Origin: Ureibacillus thermophilus
GTDB lineage: Bacteria; Bacillota; Bacilli; Bacillales_A; Planococcaceae
Reading direction: 5' to 3'
NCBI RefSeq assembly: GCF_004331915.1
Contig: NZ_CP036528.1
Coordinates: 1,006,567 to 1,070,566, forward strand
DNA: 64,000 nucleotides
Notes under the pieces: model-generated
Told to the model about the DNA's origin: nothing
Seen by the model: only the letters and a program-made list of their open reading frames with translations
The model's database searches: none
Translations under genes and position numbers: made by a program
In this document: positions 25,695 to 34,661 of the stretch, piece by piece
Layout: every line of letters begins with the position of its first letter
Numbering within the stretch: position 1 is the stretch's first letter

Positions 25695-26427
25695 GGTTAT
25701 CCCTCTTTTTTCTATTCATTTGATATATCTATTATACCAAGAAACTATCAATAAAGGTACTTTGCATTCAGACAAAATCCAGATAGATTCATATAAGTAC
25801 TCTCCTTTCAAAACTGTATTAGTACAGGATCCTTTTCGGTGCACCTGCTTATAATGAGGACGGTCTGGTTCGTCAGGGGACAAAAGTTTTTTACTGTTCG
25901 GGGGAAACAGCTATCTATAATGCGACATGTTCATTAAATTGTATGAAATGAGTATTCCAAGAGGTATATGACTTGTATTCCCAAATAGCCTTGTAAAATG
26001 AAACGAATCACTGCAATTCACTTTGACATGTTCACCTTTTTCATTTTGCGTTCCTGTTCTTCAAGGCGTTCGATGGTCCAACCATGATTGTTCGTGTAAT
26101 CCTTTTTTCTTCATCATTCATCCACTCCTTTGATTTATCTGTTTAGAAGCAGTATAGACCAAGGATAGAGGTTGATTAAAAATGTCGAAATTTCAAGCTG
26201 AATTTATATAAATAAAGAATGCTGGAGAATTCTTCGATATTTGTTAAAGGCACATTTCCTACTACCTCATGGTACACTTCCGTGCAAGATTTGAGATCCG
26301 TTCTCCACCCTGGTCTCCCCCAACAGCCGATAAGCAGGTAAAAGCCTCTATAAATAAGTTTACATGGGTTAAATTCTGAAAATAATAAATAAATCACCAT
26401 TCATTTTAAAAGAGGTGAATTTTATAA
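25695..26427. other. Intergenic region with gene debris
   Basis: No intact gene. On the minus strand near 26020-26100 a stop-free stretch reads DYTNNHGWTIERLEEQERK, which looks like the tail of a lost helical protein without start codon. The promoter of the restriction gene should lie at 25700-25760. No hairpin of note. Confidence 0.4.
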
Positions 26428-26952
26428 ATGAAATTTATAAACAACCTGAAAGGACTTATACCTATTTATGATGCATATTCAAAGAAGCATATATACAATT
26501 TCCCAAACATTGGTAATAAACTTGAATACTCACTTTGCTATAAACTAAATGATGATGAGCGTCGAAGGATACCCAATAAAACAGCTGGAATTTATTTTTT
26601 AGGACTTAATTTTACTACTAGTAATTTAGATCCTTCCTTTTCACCAGCTTATGTAGGATCATCTGTAGATATTAGAGACAGATTAAGGGATTATACTATT
26701 ATTTTACGTGGGAATAACAAAGTGCTGAATAAAAGTTATGAGCTTGCCTTGGAACATATCCCACAACAATATTGGACTTTTGTTTGGACTGCTTGCCCAG
26801 ATTACCAAGATGTTGAAAAATATCTAATAAAAACACTCTGTACATTTAATGGGGTGTACCTTCTTAAAATAAATTTACAGGAAGTTATTCTAATGGAAGC
26901 ATCTCATTCCAAATGTGGAAAAGATTCTATCTTGATTTTTAAATCTCTATGA
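26428..26952 (+). CDS. GIY-YIG nuclease family protein
   Basis: A 174-residue protein with a GIY-YIG nuclease module: GIYFLGL (54-60), AYVGSSVDIRDRLRDY (74-89, with the conserved Arg83/85) and the metal-binding glutamate in DVEKYLIKTL (Glu130). About 45 N-terminal residues precede the module. Stand-alone proteins of this type cut DNA and are often mobile (homing) or defence related. A GAGGTGAATTTTATA region precedes the ATG. It lies inside the direct-repeat-bounded block with the XamI genes but on the other strand. Confidence 0.75.
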   Translation: MKFINNLKGLIPIYDAYSKKHIYNFPNIGNKLEYSLCYKLNDDERRRIPNKTAGIYFLGLNFTTSNLDPSFSPAYVGSSVDIRDRLRDYTIILRGNNKVLNKSYELALEHIPQQYWTFVWTACPDYQDVEKYLIKTLCTFNGVYLLKINLQEVILMEASHSKCGKDSILIFKSL

Positions 26953-27165
26953 TTATATAAACAATCTTCTAGTGGCATATTTGGACATCCTATTAAGTTG
27001 AAATGTAGTGTTTAGTTTATTTCACTTTACAATTGATTGTCTCCAACCAGTAGAATTCACCATAAAAAGTGCAAATATGACAAAACGAGCAACTACCGTT
27101 CTTCTCATATGAAAATCGACTAAGAAAAGTGTGATTTGTAAATCAATTCCGTGCTACATAAAGAA

Positions 27166-27383
27166 GCAATTCGAAAATTGGTTATTTCTTTGTAGAACAC
27201 ATTGCAAATATTTCAGAAAAACAAGCAAAAATCTTTTTCATTTTAACCATCAATCCTCTAAATAGCGGTGTTAATATACTTTGGGCATTAATACTATCTG
27301 TAATTTGTGTTGTGTTCCACTTGATTGTTTTTGAATATTTAGCTCAAAAAAAGCATTTGAACCTAATGAAAAAAGATTCATGA
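27166..27383 (+). pseudogene. Fragment of a small membrane protein without start codon
   Basis: An open frame of about 70 codons after a TAA: KIGYFFVEHIANISEKQAKI, then a hydrophobic segment NILWALILSVICVVFHLIVF and a KKHLNLMKKDS end. There is no ATG, GTG or TTG at the expected position, so it looks like the tail of a broken gene. The rest of 26953-27410 contains nothing I can support. Confidence 0.35.
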
Positions 27384-27410
27384 ATAAATAGCTAGAGGTT
27401 ACTTTAACAC

Positions 27411-27790
27411 TCAGTACATCTTCTATACCCGAAGGGGGTGGGGCGCAAAACGTTAGTAGCCGAAGACTTGATAAATGTTACTCCCCCTCGGAATTTTTTT
27501 ATAAAAAAACCCTTATAAAGGGTTCATTCAAAAATTCTAGAGTATTATTTAGAAACTTTAAGAAGTTTACTAAAGGTGTTTAATCATCCTCAATCTTCAC
27601 TTGTTTGATATAAACTTCTAATAAGCCGAAAATTATGTCAAAAATACCATACAAAAAAGGAGTTGCAAAAAAATATGTAGAAATAAATGGAAATAAAAAG
27701 GGGGGAATAGTCATGAAGATAAATGGAGTAGAGGTAATAGAAATCGTCAAAACAAAAATACCGGAAGATAAAATCTTTAAGATTATCTAC
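27411..27790 (+). repeat. Direct repeat, copy B (leader plus truncated small gene)
   Basis: Second copy of the 22200-22700 module. It contains the structured leader (27429-27500), the short frame starting MSKIPYKKGVAKKYVE at 27635, and the small gene start at 27714 (MKINGVEVIEIVKTKIPEDK). The gene is cut after about 25 codons at 27790 by insertion of IS66, whose terminal repeat GTAAGCGCC begins at 27791. Confidence 0.9.
27429..27500 (+). ncRNA. Structured RNA leader or small RNA, copy B
   Basis: CCG-A-AGGGGG (27429-27438) pairs with CCCCCT-CGG (27483-27491), followed by AATTTTTTT. The loop of 44 nt is nearly identical to copy A. Outer CC here replaces TT in copy A, converting T-G pairs to C-G pairs. 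The following hairpin AACCCTT-ATA-AAGGGTT (27508-27524) is a perfect inverted repeat, also altered but still paired relative to copy A. Confidence 0.6.
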
Positions 27791-27811
27791 GTAAGCGCCA
27801 AATATCCCACA

Positions 27812-27867
27812 CCTTCTAACCATTTTGATGTTTTGTGATAATGAGATCAACATCAAAAGTTAGGAGG
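27812..27867 (+). promoter_or_regulatory. Hairpin covering the tnpA ribosome site
   Basis: CCTTCTAAC (27812-27820) and TTTTGATGTT pair with AACATCAAAA and GTTAGGAGG (27859-27867). The AGGAGG ribosome site of tnpA would thus be sequestered in transcripts that enter from outside the element, a known way for insertion sequences to limit impinging transcription. Confidence 0.6.
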
Positions 27868-27878
27868 TTTTTATTTTT

Positions 27879-28205
27879 ATGTCCTCAGATGAACGAAAAC
27901 AATTGTGGCAACAACGAATTGAATCTTATCGATCTAGTGAAGAGTCAAGTGTAAAAGCTTGGTGCAAACAAAATCAAGTAGGTCACCAAAGTATGTATAA
28001 ATGGATGAAAAGACTAGAGTTAGAGACAACTGAAACTTCACGGACTTCCCCTCAATGGCTAACTGTTGAAGTATCCCATCCGTTGGATGAAAAAAACTCC
28101 CCGCTCATCGTTAACATTGGGGAATTTTCCATCGAAGTAAAAGAAGGTTTCAATCCACTCCTTTTCAACGAAGTGGTTCAGGTGCTGAAAACACATGTTA
28201 AGTAA
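27879..28205 (+). CDS. tnpA: IS66 accessory protein TnpA
   Basis: A 108-residue protein. The N-terminal helix-turn-helix is visible as RIESYRSSEESSVKAWCKQN then VGHQSMYKWMKRLE, typical of IS66 TnpA. It is needed with TnpB and TnpC for transposition. GGAGG lies about 12 bases upstream and can be hidden in a hairpin. The stop overlaps the start of tnpB by 11 bases, the usual arrangement for coupled IS66 genes. The gene appears intact. Confidence 0.9.
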   Translation: MSSDERKQLWQQRIESYRSSEESSVKAWCKQNQVGHQSMYKWMKRLELETTETSRTSPQWLTVEVSHPLDEKNSPLIVNIGEFSIEVKEGFNPLLFNEVVQVLKTHVK

Positions 28206-28549
28206 AACACCCATTCAACATGTTTATTTAGCAGCGGGGGCAACGGATTTACGCAAGTCGATTGATGGATTAACAGCCATTATTCAAATGAGCTTTCAGT
28301 TAAATCCTTTCTCTTCTAATCTCTTTGTTTTCTGTAATCGGAAACGAGATAAATTGAAAATTCTCCATTGGGATCACAATGGGTTTTGGTTGTACTATCG
28401 TCGTTTAGAGAAAGGTCTTTCAATGGCCTGATGAAAGAACTCCCGGCCCTTTGTGCATCACTCCCCGCCAATTCAGTTGGTTGCTCGATGGTCTTTCATT
28501 TGAACAAAAACAAGCACATGAACAAGTATCAGCTAAAATCATGGTTTAA
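28195..28549 (+). pseudogene. tnpB: IS66 tnpB, frameshifted
   Basis: Starts MLSKTPIQHVYLAAGATDLR with the IS66 Orf2 (TnpB) signature TDLRKSIDGL, and runs normally to YYRRLEKG. Here the frame shifts and ends in a TGA at 28431. The remaining homology (FQWPDERTPGPLCITPRQFS, WLLDGLSFEQKQAHEQ) continues in another frame to a TAA at 28547. Loss of one base near 28410 would explain it. Without TnpB the element should be unable to move on its own. Confidence 0.88.
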
Positions 28550-28598
28550 AAGGAATTTGACATTGACCTGTCAATTCCTTTCCTTTATTCTTTAACTT

Positions 28599-30176
28599 AT
28601 GAACAAACACAAACAAACCCATGAATCAACAATTGAAGAACTGCAAGCGAGAAATGCGGAACTCAAAAAACAAAATGAAGCCTTACAGGCTAAAATCAAA
28701 TGGTTGGAAGAACAATTCCGCCTTAGCCAACATAAAAAATTTGGGGCTTCCAGTGAAAAAACGAATCCGGATCAACTCGAACTTCCTCTTTTTAATGAAG
28801 CTGAAATCACAGCGGATACAGAAGTGGAAGAACCTACACTTGAAACCATTACTTATAAACGGAAGAAGTCTGTAGGACAACGCGATGCGAAACTAGAGAA
28901 CTTGCCGACGGAAACGATTCACTATCGTTTAGCCGAAGAAGAGCAGGTTTGTTTGTGTTGCGGTGGAACCGTACACGAAATGAGTACGGAAATACGAAGA
29001 GAAATCAAGATTATTCCTGCTCAAGTAAAAGTCGTTGAGCATGTTCAACATATTTACAGTTGCCGTCAATGTGAACGGGAAGGAATCGAGACACCGATTG
29101 TCACAGCCAAAATGCCAACACCAATTTATCCAAAAAGTTTGGCATCTGCATCGGCTATGGCCTATATCATGAACCAAAAATACGTGGAAGGAATGCCTCT
29201 TTATCGTCAAGAAAAGCAGTTGGAACGATTCGGTGTGTATTTATCACGCCAAACGCTCGCCAACTGGATGATTTATGGTGCAACCAATTGGCTTTCCATT
29301 CTATATAAACGGATGCATGAGCTATTACTCGAAAACGATATTCTACATGCGGATGAAACTACACTTCAAGTTCTAGCAGAACCTGGACGAAAAGCGGATT
29401 CGAAGTCTTATATGTGGATGTATCGAACAGGACGAGACGTACCGCCGATCATCTTATATGATTATCAAACGACTCGTCACAGTAAACATCCGAAGGCTTT
29501 TCTAAAAGGATTTAAGGGATATCTGCATGTAGATGAATATGCAGGATATCATGAATTAAAGGATGTCGAACTGGTAGGGTGTTGGGCACATGCAAGGCGA
29601 AAATTCGATGAAGCACTGAAGGCATTACCAGCCAATGTGGATAAAACATCATCAACCGCTGCAGAAGGAATTCAATTCTGTAATCAATTATTCCAGATTG
29701 AAAGACAAATCAGTGAAAAATTTGAGAACTGTACTCCCGAACAGCGCAAAGAATACCGTCTTGAACACAGTAAACCTGTGTTAGACGCTTTTTTGGCATG
29801 GCTAAAAACAAAACGCCCTCAAGTTCCCCCAAAAAGCAAATTGGGAGAGGCAATTACATATTGTATAAATCAATGGAGTAAGCTCATAGTGTTTTTAGAA
29901 GATGGTCGACTTGAAATCGATAATAATCGTGCAGAACGATCGATTAAACCATTCGTGATGGGCCGGAAGGCATGGCTATTTGCACAATCGATGAAAGGTG
30001 CATCAGCCAGCGCTATTATTTATAGCATTGTCGAAACAGCTAAAGAGAATCAATTAAATCCATTGAACTACTTAACCTATCTTTTCGAACAATTACCATT
30101 GATAGATCACAATGATGTAGAAGCCATCGATCAACTCCTTCCTTGGTCGAAGACAATTCCAGAAGAATGTCGGTAA
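28599..30176 (+). CDS. tnpC: IS66 family transposase TnpC
   Basis: A 525-residue full-length IS66 transposase. It has an N-terminal leucine-zipper-like coiled coil (residues 5-45), zinc-finger cysteines CLCCGG and CRQCERE, then the DDE core. Catalytic residues are in [25 protein letters not shown] and [13 protein letters not shown]. The HTH signature KFGASSEK is present. The gene is uninterrupted and distinct in sequence from the copies at 6.5 and 13.3 kb, so a different IS66 subgroup. The stop codon overlaps the left end of the next IS66-type element. Confidence 0.93.
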   Translation: MNKHKQTHESTIEELQARNAELKKQNEALQAKIKWLEEQFRLSQHKKFGASSEKTNPDQLELPLFNEAEITADTEVEEPTLETITYKRKKSVGQRDAKLENLPTETIHYRLAEEEQVCLCCGGTVHEMSTEIRREIKIIPAQVKVVEHVQHIYSCRQCEREGIETPIVTAKMPTPIYPKSLASASAMAYIMNQKYVEGMPLYRQEKQLERFGVYLSRQTLANWMIYGATNWLSILYKRMHELLLENDILHADETTLQVLAEPGRKADSKSYMWMYRTGRDVPPIILYDYQTTRHSKHPKAFLKGFKGYLHVDEYAGYHELKDVELVGCWAHARRKFDEALKALPANVDKTSSTAAEGIQFCNQLFQIERQISEKFENCTPEQRKEYRLEHSKPVLDAFLAWLKTKRPQVPPKSKLGEAITYCINQWSKLIVFLEDGRLEIDNNRAERSIKPFVMGRKAWLFAQSMKGASASAIIYSIVETAKENQLNPLNYLTYLFEQLPLIDHNDVEAIDQLLPWSKTIPEECR

Positions 30177-30257
30177 ACCCGAATTCAAACGACGCATTTC
30201 AACCAATCGCACCTCCCTGTAAGATAGAGTTATCCATTACAGAGGAGGTGTTTTTGT

Positions 30258-30455
30258 TTGGCAGTTGAAAAACTAAATATCGTACCTGTCAAATTGGAAT
30301 CTGATTCCGATTCAACTTCAACCTCAACGAGTCGTGGTCCTCTCAGACCTGTATGTGTTATTCAAGCAACGGATTTGAAAATCTCCTTTTACCCCGGGGT
30401 AAAACCTCACATCATCCAAACGGTCATCAAGGAGTTGAATCGCAGTGATTCATGA
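30258..30455 (+). CDS. IS66 accessory protein fragment-like ORF (65 aa)
   Basis: A TTG-started frame beginning at or just before 30258 (AVEKLNIVPVKLESDSDST, ending FYPGVKPHIIQTVIKELNRS). It follows CAGAGGAGGTG and overlaps the next gene, as IS66 tnpA-tnpB pairs do. It is shorter than typical TnpA and lacks the HTH, but has the same layout as the decayed copy at 7914-8101 and so is a normal component of that IS66 subgroup. The left terminal repeat is at 30173. Confidence 0.6.
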   Translation: MAVEKLNIVPVKLESDSDSTSTSTSRGPLRPVCVIQATDLKISFYPGVKPHIIQTVIKELNRSDS

Positions 30456-31236
30456 TTTTACTAAATGTAAAAATATCTATATTATCTGTGGACGAACGGA
30501 TATGAGAAAAGGAATTGATGGTTTGGCAACGTTAATCCAAGATTCTTTCGAACTTGATCCATATAGTGACGCCATTTTCTTATTTTGTGGACGGAAGAAA
30601 GACCGGTATAAATGTTTATATTTTGATGGGGATGGCTTCGCCATGTTATACAAACGAATCGATAATGGCAAACTCCAATGGCCCAGAAACGAAGATGAGG
30701 TTCGAAATCTGACTCAACAGGAGCTTAGATGGTTACTGGAAGGGCTCTCGATTCAACAACCTAAAGCCATCCAAAAATCGAAAAAAGGTATCTCAGGGAA
30801 GACTCATTTAGCCACAGGACTAGGGAGAAAAGCTTGTGAACTAGGTTATGAGGTTCGTTTTTACCGTGTTGCCCACCTAGTTGAGGAATTAGAGCAAGCT
30901 TTACGTAACAACCGTTTATCAGCATTTAGAAAACGGATGGAGAAGGTTGATTTGGTCATTTTAGATGAAATGGGATACTTACCATTTAGTAAAGAAGGAG
31001 CTGAATTATTATTCCAAATTATATCGGAGTTTTATGAACAGAAAAGCGTAATTATTACATCTAACTTAGAATTTAGTCAATGGAACCGGATCTTTACAGA
31101 TTCTCGTTTAACAGCAGCGTTAGTGGACAGGCTAATTCATCACGCCCATATCATCTCTTTTCATGGCGAGAGCTATAGACTGTCCCACGCATTGTCGAAA
31201 AGGAATGAAATGGGTGGCAAACCTCTGCATTTTTAA
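30445..31236 (+). pseudogene. In-frame chimera of IS66 TnpB and IS21 IstB
   Basis: The first 113 or so codons are IS66 TnpB (IICGRTDMRKGIDGLATLIQ through LEGLSIQQPKAIQKS). From about codon 116 the protein is the IS21 helper ATPase IstB: GKTHLATGLGRKACELGYEV, the Walker B region VDLVILDEMGYLPFSKEGAE, and IITSNLEFSQWNRIFTD. The first part of the IstB Walker A loop (GxxGxG) is missing: the join reads KKGISGKTHLA. The reading frame stays open for 263 codons. It arose by deletion between two elements; an intact P-loop is lacking, so ATPase activity is unlikely. Confidence 0.85.
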
Positions 31237-31285
31237 TTGCATTTCTCTGCACTTTTCTATTGCAAAATACACGAGCGCTTTCTTA
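31237..31285 (+). mobile_element. IS21-type right end
   Basis: CTCTGCATTTTTAATTGCAT then CTGCACTTTTCTATTGCAAA follow the istB part. The pattern of spaced TGCA words matches the right end of the miniature element at 8405-8457. Confidence 0.6.
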
Positions 31286-31467
31286 TTCGATGATCAGCGG
31301 AAAAAGTGTGGGAAAGAAGAAGACTTGCCCTTGCATGGTTATGTGAAACAAAATATATTTCAGGCAGGAGAAGATTTATCAATTTGTAATGGAATATTTT
31401 TTAAAATCTGTTAAACTATTGTTGCCATTCTCCTCTTCATCATAAAGGGACAATCTAATGGTCTCGA

Positions 31468-31522
31468 AAAAAGAGCGAATTGTGAAAACGAAGCGTTTTC
31501 CAATTTGCTCTTTCATTTTTGT
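31468..31522 (+). terminator. Strong hairpin upstream of the phosphoglucomutase gene
   Basis: AAAGAGCGAATTG pairs with CAATTTGCTCTTT (G-T pairs allowed), with inner GAAAACG/CGTTTTC, followed by CATTTTTG. The remaining 31286-31635 interval has no gene. Confidence 0.75.
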
Positions 31523-31635
31523 TAAAATTAAGACATTTCCTAATTATGGTAAAAATATTGGCTTTTTAGTTTATCTATGCCATAATTAAAAGCATGAAAA
31601 GGAAGGTACAATTGCGTTATTGAGTAGGTGTCAAA

Positions 31636-33345
31636 ATGAACGTGATAGCACTTTATCAACAATGGAAAAATGAAGACTTGCCGAATTATTTAAAAGAAGA
31701 ACTGGAGCAAATTGCAGAAAATTTTGCTGCGATTGAGGACAGGTTTTATCAATATTTATCCTTTGGGACAGCGGGGATGCGCGGTATCCTTGGTGCAGGT
31801 ACGAATCGCATGAATATCTATACAATTCGTCGAGTTGCTGAAGGGCTAGCTTGTTATATCGATTCTCAAGGGGAATCAGCAAAACGCCGGGGAGTCGTCA
31901 TCGCTTATGATACTCGTCATTATTCTTATGAATTTGCGCTGGAGACGGCTTGTGTTTTAGGGGCTCATGGAATTTCTTCTTATCTATATAAGGAACCGCG
32001 GCCAACACCACAATTGTCCTTTACTGTTCGAGCGTTACATGCCTTCGCAGGTGTTGTGATTACGGCGAGCCACAATCCAAAACAGTATAATGGTTTTAAA
32101 GTGTATGGCGAAGATGGGGCGCAGTTAGTTCCGTCAGCGGCGAAAACAATAGTGGATCATATGGAAAAAATTGAGGATATATTTGCGATTGAAGTGGCGT
32201 CTGAAGATAAATTAGAGAAGCAAGGTTTATTGCATTGGATTTTAGAAGAGTATGATGAAAAGTATTTGGCAAATTTATTGACGTTAAAGAATCGACAAGA
32301 CTTAGCTCTTGGGTTAAGCATCGTGTATACCCCGTTGCACGGGACAGGTTTTGTACCAGTAACAAAGGGATTAGAGGCATTTGGATTTACAAATATTCAT
32401 GTAGTAGAATCCCAGGCAACTCAAGATGGTTCGTTTCCAACAATTGCTTACCCGAATCCTGAAGAACCTGCTGCTTTTAAGCTAGCGACGGAGTTGGGCG
32501 AAACAGTTGGGGCAGATTTGTTATTGGCGACCGATCCAGATGCCGATCGCCTCGGTGTTGCTGTTTGGAACGGGGAGAAGTATGAACTTTTAACAGGAAA
32601 TCAGCTTGGTGCTCTATTATTCCAATATTTATTAGAGACGAAGAGAGAGCAAGGTACTTTGCCGGAAAAAGGCGCGATGGTGAAGACGATTGTAACTTCA
32701 GAAATGGGTACTGCGATTGCGAAGAAATACAATGTAAAGACTTTTGACACATTAACTGGATTTAAGTACATGGCTGAAAAAATTGCGGAGTTTGAGAAAA
32801 CGGGAGAATATACATTTATATTTGGATATGAAGAAAGTTACGGTTATTTGATTAAGCCATTTGCTCGCGATAAAGATGCCGTACAAGTAGCGATTCAGGT
32901 CGCTGAAATGGCAGCTCATTATGCTACGAAAGGAAAAAAATTGTCGCAAGTGTTGGAAGAATTATATGGGGAGTTTGGTTATTATCGTGAGGCTCTAGTG
33001 TCAAAAGTGTTTGAAGGAAAAGATGGACAAGAGAAAATGAAAGCCATTTTAGATAGGTTGCGTAAGGATTTACCAAAGGAAGTTGATGGCGTGCCGGTCG
33101 TAAGGGTGGAAGATTACTGGAAGAGTTTGGCATATTTGGTGGACGGCACAACTGAGCCATTAACTTTGCCTAAGGAAAATGTATTGAAGTTTGTGTTGGC
33201 AGATGACTCCTGGGTAACAATCCGTCCATCCGGAACTGAACCAAAATGTAAATTCTACTTTGGTGTGGTGAAAGAAAGCAGAGAAGCAGCGGAAGAATCG
33301 CTGGAATCCTTAGTGAGTGCTTGGCATCACTACTTGGCGAGATGA
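31636..33345 (+). CDS. pgcA: Alpha-phosphoglucomutase
   Basis: A 569-residue alpha-D-phosphohexomutase that interconverts glucose-1-phosphate and glucose-6-phosphate. It supplies UDP-glucose for teichoic acid glycosylation and glycolipid anchors. Family motifs are all present: catalytic phosphoserine loop TASHNPKQYNGFKVYG (about 144-159), metal loop ATDPDADRLGVAVW, sugar loop GYEESYGYL and phosphate loop RPSGTEPKCKFY. Length fits B. subtilis PgcA (YhxB). The ATG has a weak ribosome site (GTAGGTGTC). Its composition resembles core genes, so it is resident chromosome between mobile blocks. Confidence 0.95.
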   Translation: MNVIALYQQWKNEDLPNYLKEELEQIAENFAAIEDRFYQYLSFGTAGMRGILGAGTNRMNIYTIRRVAEGLACYIDSQGESAKRRGVVIAYDTRHYSYEFALETACVLGAHGISSYLYKEPRPTPQLSFTVRALHAFAGVVITASHNPKQYNGFKVYGEDGAQLVPSAAKTIVDHMEKIEDIFAIEVASEDKLEKQGLLHWILEEYDEKYLANLLTLKNRQDLALGLSIVYTPLHGTGFVPVTKGLEAFGFTNIHVVESQATQDGSFPTIAYPNPEEPAAFKLATELGETVGADLLLATDPDADRLGVAVWNGEKYELLTGNQLGALLFQYLLETKREQGTLPEKGAMVKTIVTSEMGTAIAKKYNVKTFDTLTGFKYMAEKIAEFEKTGEYTFIFGYEESYGYLIKPFARDKDAVQVAIQVAEMAAHYATKGKKLSQVLEELYGEFGYYREALVSKVFEGKDGQEKMKAILDRLRKDLPKEVDGVPVVRVEDYWKSLAYLVDGTTEPLTLPKENVLKFVLADDSWVTIRPSGTEPKCKFYFGVVKESREAAEESLESLVSAWHHYLAR

Positions 33346-33519
33346 GACAGAAAGGTGTCTGAGTAAGACCCTATCACTAAACATTTTTATAAGGATAAAA
33401 ACGGCATAAATTCTGATCACACAGTTTTTTCTTATAATTGGTCTACCTTCTTTTACACTTATGAATAGAATTTCCCTAATTATGAATAAAAGAATAAATG
33501 TAGTGTTCACTTGATATAC

Positions 33520-33686
33520 GTAAGCGCCAAATATCCCACACCTTCTAACCCTTTTGATGTTTTGTGATCATGAGATCAACATCAAAAGTTAGGAGGTTTT
33601 TATTTTTATGTCCCCAGATGAACGAAAACAATTGTGGCAACAACGAATCGAATCTTATCGATCTAGTGGAGAGTCAAGTATAAAAG
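33520..33686 (+). mobile_element. IS66 left-end fragment
   Basis: Near-identical to 27791-27957: terminal repeat GTAAGCGCCAAATATCCCAC, the ribosome-site hairpin, and the first 24 or so codons of tnpA (MSPDERKQLWQQRIESYRSS). Homology ends at 33686, then a few codons and TAA. A relic of a second insertion of the same IS. Confidence 0.9.
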
Positions 33687-33691
33687 TAAAC

Positions 33692-33734
33692 GTAAAATAA
33701 CGCCCACGTGTTTTTTCGTGGGCGTTATTTTGCT
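33692..33734. terminator. Strong bidirectional terminator
   Basis: AAAATAACGCCCACG pairs perfectly (15 bp) with CGTGGGCGTTATTTT around an eight-base loop. Confidence 0.85.
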
Positions 33735-33746
33735 ACAAAAGGGATC

Positions 33747-34062
33747 TTTACTAAAGATAAATTACCTACATTCCCTGCTTATGAGAAGGAAGTAACATTC
33801 TCTGTTCCAACAGTCGAATCAGGAAATAAAACGATGAGAGTTAACTTCTCTGAAGCGGTATCAATGTCTCCTGCGTTTGTAACAGCTGCTGGAAGCAAAT
33901 TCAAAATCGATGGACAAAGCTTATTAAATGATGGTTTTGCTTCAGCAACAGTTGTAGATCCTACGAATATGAATCCATATGCTCAATCTATTGATAACAT
34001 TTAATGTACTTGATGGTGTTCTAGAAGAATTAGCAATTACTCCAAATGGTACAAGTTCTTAA
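33747..34062 (+). pseudogene. Fragment of a surface-layer-like protein
   Basis: Reads KLPTFPAYEKEVTFSVPTVE, then VNFSEAVSMSPAFVTAAGSK and DPTNMNPYAQSIDNI. It then changes frame and continues FNVLDGVLEELAITPNGTSS to a TAA at about 34062. The beta-rich sequence resembles an Ig-like domain of secreted or S-layer proteins. There is no start, signal or ribosome site; the 5' side is cut by the terminator and IS66 fragment. A hairpin AAGATTTT / AAAATCTT follows at about 34073-34100. Family call is tentative. Confidence 0.45.
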
Positions 34063-34224
34063 GCCTTTCTCTAAGATTTTGATCCAATCAGAAAATCTTT
34101 TGGTCTAGCAAAATGCTTTACACAAACTTTTATCCATCATCTTGTTAAGAGAGAGATACACAAAATTAACCTTATCTTAATAATGTCTCTCTTGAAAAAC
34201 ACCATGTAGACGTGATACGATGCT

Positions 34225-34250
34225 ATCGATTTTCGATATCGAAATTCGAT
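34225..34250. promoter_or_regulatory. Palindromic operator upstream of padR-chrA
   Basis: ATCGATTTTCGATATCGAAA then TTCGAT forms a 26-bp palindrome with one mismatched pair (central TTTCGATATCGAAA is perfect). It lies 14 bases before the padR start, the expected place for autoregulation by a PadR dimer. Confidence 0.65.
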
Positions 34251-34263
34251 CATGAAGGGGATC

Positions 34264-34576
34264 ATGATGGAAAATAAAGTGTTGCGTAAATGGCTCCTTG
34301 GTTTTATTCACATACACATTTTACATCACGCTAAAGAAAGAACCCATATTTGGTTCATGGCTGTTAGAAGAACTGAAGAAACACGGCTATCAGATGAGCG
34401 CGGGAACCTTGTATCCTTTACTGAACAAGATGGAGTTAGCGAATCTATTAGAAAGAGAAGAAAAAACTGTTGAAGGGAAGATTAGAACAGATTACAGAAC
34501 AACCGAAAATGGAAATGAGGTACTTATGAAAGCGAAAGAAAAAGCTTATGCGCTATTTAAAGAAATAAAGGATTAA
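34264..34576 (+). pseudogene. PadR family regulator, frameshifted
   Basis: Starts MMENKVLRKWLLGFIHIHIL in one frame. After HHAKE the homology moves to the next frame: EPIFGSWLLEELKKHGYQMS, AGTLYPLLNKMELANLLERE, through to EKAYALFKEIKD. One extra A in GAAAGAACCC near 34343 explains the shift. The GTLYPLL motif is the PadR winged-helix signature. PadR regulators often sit beside chrA and control it. If the frameshift is real, chrA expression should be constitutive. Confidence 0.85.
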
Positions 34577-34661
34577 CGCGCTTAAACTTGGTGAGTTTGT
34601 TACATGTGGTACAGTACGTCATAGCAGTAACAAGATATTATATCATTAGGAGGAATAGGCG

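Larger units (their letters stand above)
27791..30173 (+). mobile_element. IS66 family element with all three genes, right end lost
   Basis: Left terminal repeat GTAAGCGCCAAATATCCCAC at 27791. It carries accessory tnpA, frameshifted tnpB and intact tnpC. The right end is replaced at the tnpC stop codon by the left end of a second IS66-type element (GTAAACCCGAATTC from 30173). It interrupts the duplicated small gene. Another left-end fragment of the same IS lies at 33520-33686. Confidence 0.88.

Noticed and set aside
27791-33686. Composite transposon bounded by two IS66 copies carrying pgcA
   Set aside because: The right copy is only a 167-bp left-end fragment and pgcA looks like a resident core gene.
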